Source: Bacteroidales bacterium UBA4347 (GTDB taxonomy: Bacteria > Bacteroidota > Bacteroidia > Bacteroidales > P3). From it: a stretch of DNA of 9,919 nt. Position numbers and translations under genes: made by a program. The stretch is taken from positions 1-9,919 of the forward strand of contig DGTB01000008.1 of NCBI GenBank assembly GCA_002394185.1, written 5' to 3'. Shown here piece after piece: positions 6,405 to 9,919 of this stretch (positions within the stretch are counted from its first letter, which is position 1; the number at the start of each line of letters is the position of its first letter). Under the pieces are notes generated by a model. That model was not told the origin of the DNA and searched no databases. It saw nothing but the letters and a program-made list of their open reading frames with translations.

Positions 6405-8222
6405 TTGAAAAAACTGCTTCCATTGCTTCTGTTTCTGCTGGTGCTGGCTTCTGCCAGGTCCCAGAAGCCGACGACTCCCACGGTGATTTCGGTCGCCGAT
6501 ATCCTGCCCAATTATGGTTTGGACACCCTTATGGTCAATGATACATCCTATGTCATTGACTATCTGTCCAGCCAGCCGCAGGACTACGTGGCTCTTACCA
6601 ACTATTGTGTCTCCATCCGCACCAAGGCTACCAGTGTCATCAACTCTATCGAAAACGACTATGATCACCGCGATAGCCTAATCTGGATTGATTCTTCCAC
6701 GGTCCTATCCGACTATAATATCTACGAGTACCGACTGCGCTGTTTGGCCGACTTCATGGGTCGCCAGAGTATACGCTACAGCAGGCTGGAACAGCAGCGT
6801 GTCGAGGCCGAGAAGGAAGCGGCACGCCGACGCGCCATCGAGGAGGCCGAGCGCCAACAGCGCGAACGCGACAAGGAGGCCGCAGACCTGCGCTCCAACA
6901 TCGATCTACACCACCGTGCCATCATCCAGTCTTGCGACGGTGTCGGCATCCGCGACAAGAGCCGGCTCAAGGAACTCAAGGATCTCTACTACTCTTACCT
7001 GATGGTCTACAACAAGTACGACCTCTCTACAGGCCACGCCACACAGGAATCCATCGTACAGCTCGACGAGCTCAATGCCTTCCAGAATGACCTCTTGGAG
7101 AATGTCATCGGCCCCAACTCGCTGCCGTCGCAGATTGAGAACTTCAAGAATCAGCTGAAAGTACGTTGCGAGAAGGATAACAGCGATGTATACCGCAGCT
7201 ATTCGCGGGTATTCAAGCAGTCGCCCCTGCCTCCTGTCACCTTTGCCGATGTGCGGGAATACAGCAACTATATCAGCCGTCTGCAGACCATTATCAACAT
7301 CCAGAACCGCTATCTCCAGACCCTCGACCTTCGCGCCACCATCAACGCCAACTCCGACCAGATTCTGCAGCTCTACGGCAAGAAGTACCGCGAGGCGGCC
7401 AACTCCTACAAGGAGGTCCTGCGGGGCATCAACCTGGTGCCTGCTTTCACTTCCAATGCCGAGAGCATCAACTTCATCGGTACCCTCGAGGACTTTATCT
7501 CCGCTCAGCAGCGCTATCTCGACGACTACACCCTTCTCGAAGACATCAGCATCCGGTCCGACTCCATCCTCAACGGACGCCAGAGCCGCTTCCGCGATGT
7601 CTCCAGCGCCTATCGCAACGTACAGCCCACCTTGGTGCCGTGGCCGCACTTCAAAAACCTCGACGAGGCTGCCCTCTACGAGGAGCAACTGGACCAGGTG
7701 GTCAAGGTTCAGCAGTGCTATCTGTTGGTCATTGCGCGCCGCACCGAGATTGAACGTATGGACGACACCTTGATGGCAGGCCGCAAAATAGACCGCACGC
7801 TCTACAATGCCTACCGTCTTTTCCGCAAACAGGCCGATCTTGCCCCCTCCTTTGCCACCATCGAGCGCGGCGAGAGTTTCCTCGACATGCTCGATTCCTA
7901 CATCGAGATGCAGCGCCTCTGCCTGCAGACCCTTGCCAAGCGGAAGACCATCGACGACAATGCCGACCGCATCATCGAAAAGCGTTCGAACTATTCCAAC
8001 ATTGTCAAGGCCTACAAACGCATGGCAGAGGTCTATGACGACTTCGGCGAAATCACCAATAACGAAGACCTTCGCCGCTATGCACGCCAGACCGATGCCT
8101 ATATCGAAATGCAGGAGGCTTTCCTGCGCCTCCTTGCCAGCGACTATGCTTCCAGCAGCGACTCCCAGCTCAAGCGTGAGACCGATGTTGAAAGGATAAA
8201 GACCGTGATTGGCCTCAAATAA
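6405..8222 (+). CDS. Secreted coiled-coil protein with five or six 67-68 residue helical repeats
   Basis: I do not recognise a named family. The frame begins after a stop at 6393 and its only sensible start is TTG at 6405, giving a clean signal peptide: MKK, a Leu-rich core, then ARS followed by Gln20. Residues 125-165 are a highly charged Arg/Glu coiled coil. From about 260 to 596 there are five degenerate repeats, each with an aromatic A/S-Y near its start and an I-x-x-Q (or V-x-x-Q) helix about 33 residues later. The anchoring Gln falls at 300, 368, 436, 503 and 570; a weaker earlier unit has Gln227. All-helical hairpins are likely, and the protein is probably periplasmic with a scaffold or binding role (inference). 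It lies 38 bp after the PurF-like gene and ends in a hairpin terminator. Codons favour NNC (CTC, GTC) where ftsK favours NNG (CTG, GTG). Confidence 0.85.
   Translation: MKKLLPLLLFLLVLASARSQKPTTPTVISVADILPNYGLDTLMVNDTSYVIDYLSSQPQDYVALTNYCVSIRTKATSVINSIENDYDHRDSLIWIDSSTVLSDYNIYEYRLRCLADFMGRQSIRYSRLEQQRVEAEKEAARRRAIEEAERQQRERDKEAADLRSNIDLHHRAIIQSCDGVGIRDKSRLKELKDLYYSYLMVYNKYDLSTGHATQESIVQLDELNAFQNDLLENVIGPNSLPSQIENFKNQLKVRCEKDNSDVYRSYSRVFKQSPLPPVTFADVREYSNYISRLQTIINIQNRYLQTLDLRATINANSDQILQLYGKKYREAANSYKEVLRGINLVPAFTSNAESINFIGTLEDFISAQQRYLDDYTLLEDISIRSDSILNGRQSRFRDVSSAYRNVQPTLVPWPHFKNLDEAALYEEQLDQVVKVQQCYLLVIARRTEIERMDDTLMAGRKIDRTLYNAYRLFRKQADLAPSFATIERGESFLDMLDSYIEMQRLCLQTLAKRKTIDDNADRIIEKRSNYSNIVKAYKRMAEVYDDFGEITNNEDLRRYARQTDAYIEMQEAFLRLLASDYASSSDSQLKRETDVERIKTVIGLK
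7182..8174 (+). repeat. Five protein-level repeats of 67-68 residues
   Basis: The repeats are seen in the translation, not as DNA identity. Aligned on the Gln of the second helix, units read INIQNRYL, ISAQQRYL, VKVQQCYL, IEMQRLCL and IEMQEAFL. Spacing between these glutamines is 68, 68, 67 and 67 residues. Each unit also has a tyrosine 33-34 residues earlier (Tyr266, 335, 403, 470, 537) and ends in a (T/S)I or similar helix with Asp-Gln/Ser/Arg-Ile. Units 4 and 5 are most alike (shared YIEMQ). Confidence 0.8.
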
Positions 8223-8253
8223 AAAAGCGTCCGCATTTGCGGACGCTTTTTTT
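8221..8253. terminator. Bidirectional intrinsic terminator
   Basis: An 8-bp perfect GC-rich stem (GCGTCCGC at 8227-8234 with GCGGACGC at 8239-8246) closes an ATTT loop. It is flanked by a run of A on the left and T on the right, so it gives a U tract in both directions. It starts at the stop codon of the repeat protein and lies 18 bp past the end of pepD, serving both convergent genes. Confidence 0.93.
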
Positions 8254-8270
8254 GTTTATAGCCTGTTCCC

Positions 8271-9728
8271 TTATTTCTTCACGGGGATGTTTTCCAGCGT
8301 GGCAACAAGGTAGTCGTAGAACTTCTTGCTGCTGGGGATATTGGCGCGCTCGTCGGGGCTGTGGGGGCTCTGCAGCGTCGGGCCGAAGGAGATCATCTCC
8401 ATATCGGGGTATTTGCCGCCGAGCAGGCCGCACTCCAGACCGGCGTGGATGGCCACCACGGCGGGCTCTTTCTTGTACAGCTTCTTGTATGTGGCCTTCA
8501 TGGTCTTCAGCAGCTGGCTCTCCATGTTGGGTTTCCAGCCGGGATAGGCGCCGCTCAGCTGGCACTTGCCGCCGGCCATCTCGGCCAGGCAGACGAGACG
8601 CTCGGCCAGGGCTTCCTTGGCGGTGTCAACGCTGGAGCGCAGCAGGGCTTTCACGGTGAAGTTCTTGCTGGCAGTGGTCTTCACGATGGCCAGGTTCAGC
8701 GAGGTCTCCACGAGGCCTTCCATGTCCTTGCTCATGCGGATGACGCCGTTGGGGGCCACCATCATCAGGTTGATGATCTTCTGCGTGTCGGCATCGGTCA
8801 TGACGTTGGGCGTCATGCGCACCTTCTCGTATTTCATGAAGAAGTCGGGCTCGACGTTGGCAAGCTCTTTCTTCACCCAGCCGGCCACTTTGTCAAACTC
8901 CTTCAGGATGCAGTCCGTGTGCTCCTTGGGGAAAGCGATGACGGCTTCGGCGTCGCGCGGGATGGCGTTGCGCATGTTGCCGCCCTCGATGCTGATCAGG
9001 CGCAGGCCGCACTCGGCAACCCAGCGCAGGTGGCGGAAGAGGAGCTTGTTGACGTTGGCGCGGCCGCTGTTGATTTCCATACCGCTGTGGCCGCCTTTGA
9101 GGCCGCCGAGGGTCAGCTTGTAGGCCACCATGCCCTTGGGGGCCTTCTCGGTGGCGAAGGGGATATTGAGGGTGGCATCGACACCGCCGGCGCAGCCCAC
9201 GTAGAGCTCGCCCTCGGTCTCGCTGTCGAGGTTCAGCAGGTAGTCGCCGTGCAGCTCGCCCTTCTTCAGGCCGAAGGCGCCGGTCATGCCGGTCTCCTCG
9301 TCGGTGGTGATGAGGGCCTCCAGCGGGCCGTGCTTGATGGTCTTCGAGGTGAAGACGCCCATGATGGCGGCCACGCCCAGACCGTCGTCGGCTCCGAGGG
9401 TGGTGTCGTCGGCATACACCCAGTCGCCCACAATCTTAGTCTTGATGGGGTCCTTCAGGAAGTCGTGTTTCTTGCCGGCACGGGCCTGCGGCACCATGTC
9501 CATGTGGGCCTGCAGCACCACGGGGTGCACCTTCTCCATGCCTTTGGTGGCGGGTTTGCTCAGAATGATGTTGCCCACCTTGTCCACGCGGCAGTCAATT
9601 TTGTTCTTTTTTGCCCAGTTCACTAAGAATTCGCGCACGATTTCTTCGTGCTTCGAGGGACGGGGACACTTGGTCAGAGCATCGAAATTGCTCCACAATT
9701 CTTTGGGTTCGAGGTCTTTGATTGTCAT
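8271..9728 (-). CDS. pepD: Aminoacyl-histidine dipeptidase PepD (Xaa-His dipeptidase, M20 family)
   Basis: PepD is a cytoplasmic zinc exopeptidase that splits dipeptides, notably Xaa-His such as carnosine, recycling amino acids. The 485-residue length is normal and there is no signal peptide. Two-metal M20 residues are all visible: His75 and Asp77 in QAHMDM, bridging Asp114 in LGADDG, catalytic Glu144 and metal Glu145 in DEETG, Asp168 in NLDSE, and His456 in SPHSPDE. The lid/dimer domain (about 185-390) includes GGHSG at 212-216 and GGNMRNAIPRDA near 249-260. The start at 9728 matches the family's usual N terminus. It is transcribed alone, convergent with the repeat protein, from a promoter about 50 bp upstream and ends at the shared terminator. 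Nothing in the active site is missing. Identification is firm; exact substrate range is not readable from sequence. Confidence 0.97.
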   Translation of the reverse strand: MTIKDLEPKELWSNFDALTKCPRPSKHEEIVREFLVNWAKKNKIDCRVDKVGNIILSKPATKGMEKVHPVVLQAHMDMVPQARAGKKHDFLKDPIKTKIVGDWVYADDTTLGADDGLGVAAIMGVFTSKTIKHGPLEALITTDEETGMTGAFGLKKGELHGDYLLNLDSETEGELYVGCAGGVDATLNIPFATEKAPKGMVAYKLTLGGLKGGHSGMEINSGRANVNKLLFRHLRWVAECGLRLISIEGGNMRNAIPRDAEAVIAFPKEHTDCILKEFDKVAGWVKKELANVEPDFFMKYEKVRMTPNVMTDADTQKIINLMMVAPNGVIRMSKDMEGLVETSLNLAIVKTTASKNFTVKALLRSSVDTAKEALAERLVCLAEMAGGKCQLSGAYPGWKPNMESQLLKTMKATYKKLYKKEPAVVAIHAGLECGLLGGKYPDMEMISFGPTLQSPHSPDERANIPSSKKFYDYLVATLENIPVKK

Positions 9729-9775
9729 AACAAGGATTATTGTTTATGTTAATATATACTCGGCTTAACAAGGTG

Positions 9776-9807
9776 CAAATTTACAAATTTTTTTTTAATC
9801 CGCCAAA
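9776..9807 (-). promoter_or_regulatory. Bacteroidetes-type promoter of pepD
   Basis: Read on the minus strand, TAAATTTG (9783-9776) matches the -7 consensus TAnnTTTG exactly. TTTG (9807-9804) lies 20 bp upstream as the -33 box. Transcription would start near 9770, leaving an AT-rich leader of about 40 bases before the pepD ATG. This is the only strong match I found in the window. Confidence 0.75.
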
Positions 9808-9866
9808 TTGTTTTTTCCATATCCCTGCAAATCATACTTTTTTCCATTCCTCATCCCCACTCGAGA

Positions 9867-9879
9867 CGTATCCGATACG
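9867..9879. promoter_or_regulatory. 13-bp palindrome upstream of the pepD promoter
   Basis: CGTATC and GATACG form perfect 6-bp arms around a single C. It stands in AT-rich non-coding DNA about 60 bp upstream of the pepD -33 box. It could be a binding site for a dimeric regulator of pepD or of a gene beyond the window, but a 6-bp palindrome can arise by chance. Confidence 0.3.
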
Positions 9880-9888
9880 GCATATCTT

Positions 9889-9919
9889 ATATTGTTTTTA
9901 TATTGTTTACATATTGTTC
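9889..9919. repeat. Three 11-bp direct repeats with core ATATTGTT
   Basis: ATATTGTT occurs at 9889, 9900 and 9911, exactly 11 bp apart, separated by TTT and TAC. The array touches the window end and may continue. From 9808 to the end I see no gene, only this array, the palindrome at 9867 and T-rich or AT-rich sequence. Confidence 0.65.

Noticed and set aside
8361..9626. A 421-residue open frame on the plus strand opposite pepD
   Set aside because: It is antisense to a gene with a complete M20 active site. Its His/Gly/Val-rich composition is what reverse codons of a GC-rich gene give, and it has no family motif.

Overview
The window looks like chromosomal DNA from a fairly GC-rich member of the Bacteroidales. 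The evidence is the FtsK type, a PurF-like protein of the kind I recall from this group, an M20 aminoacyl-histidine dipeptidase, exported proteins with Gln right after the predicted signal-peptidase cut, weak Shine-Dalgarno sites, and one good match to the Bacteroidetes promoter (TTTG, 20 bp, TAnnTTTG). I cannot name a genus. No phage, transposon, CRISPR array, tRNA or rRNA is visible.

Layout. Positions 10-4888 hold five plus-strand genes: a secreted protein with a DUF4412/GLPGLI-like look, the DNA translocase ftsK, two small four-cysteine lipoproteins that look like tandem duplicates, and a membrane protein that joins a MauE/DoxX-like redox domain to a thioredoxin-like domain. Positions 4957-6366 encode an amidophosphoribosyltransferase paralogue. 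Positions 6405-8222 encode a secreted coiled-coil and repeat protein with a TTG start. A two-way hairpin terminator at 8221-8253 separates it from pepD, which runs on the minus strand (9728-8271) from a recognisable promoter. The last 110 bases are non-coding and AT-rich, with a small palindrome and three 11-bp direct repeats.

How the genes may work together. The lipoprotein pair and the MauE-thioredoxin fusion lie 5 bp apart and then overlapping, so they are probably one transcript. Positive-inside topology puts both cysteine pairs of the membrane protein on the periplasmic side, where the cysteine-rich lipoproteins would also be. I infer a small dedicated thiol-disulfide system and regard it as the best candidate for something undescribed here.

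Three other points stand out. The PurF-like protein lacks every canonical glutaminase residue I could align but keeps its PRPP loop and four cysteines placed like Fe-S ligands. The 605-residue protein carries five clear repeats, and perhaps a sixth, with a 67-68 residue period. Degenerate 7-bp tandem arrays occur at gene junctions, including across the ftsK stop codon, and a purine-rich one lies inside the ftsK linker.
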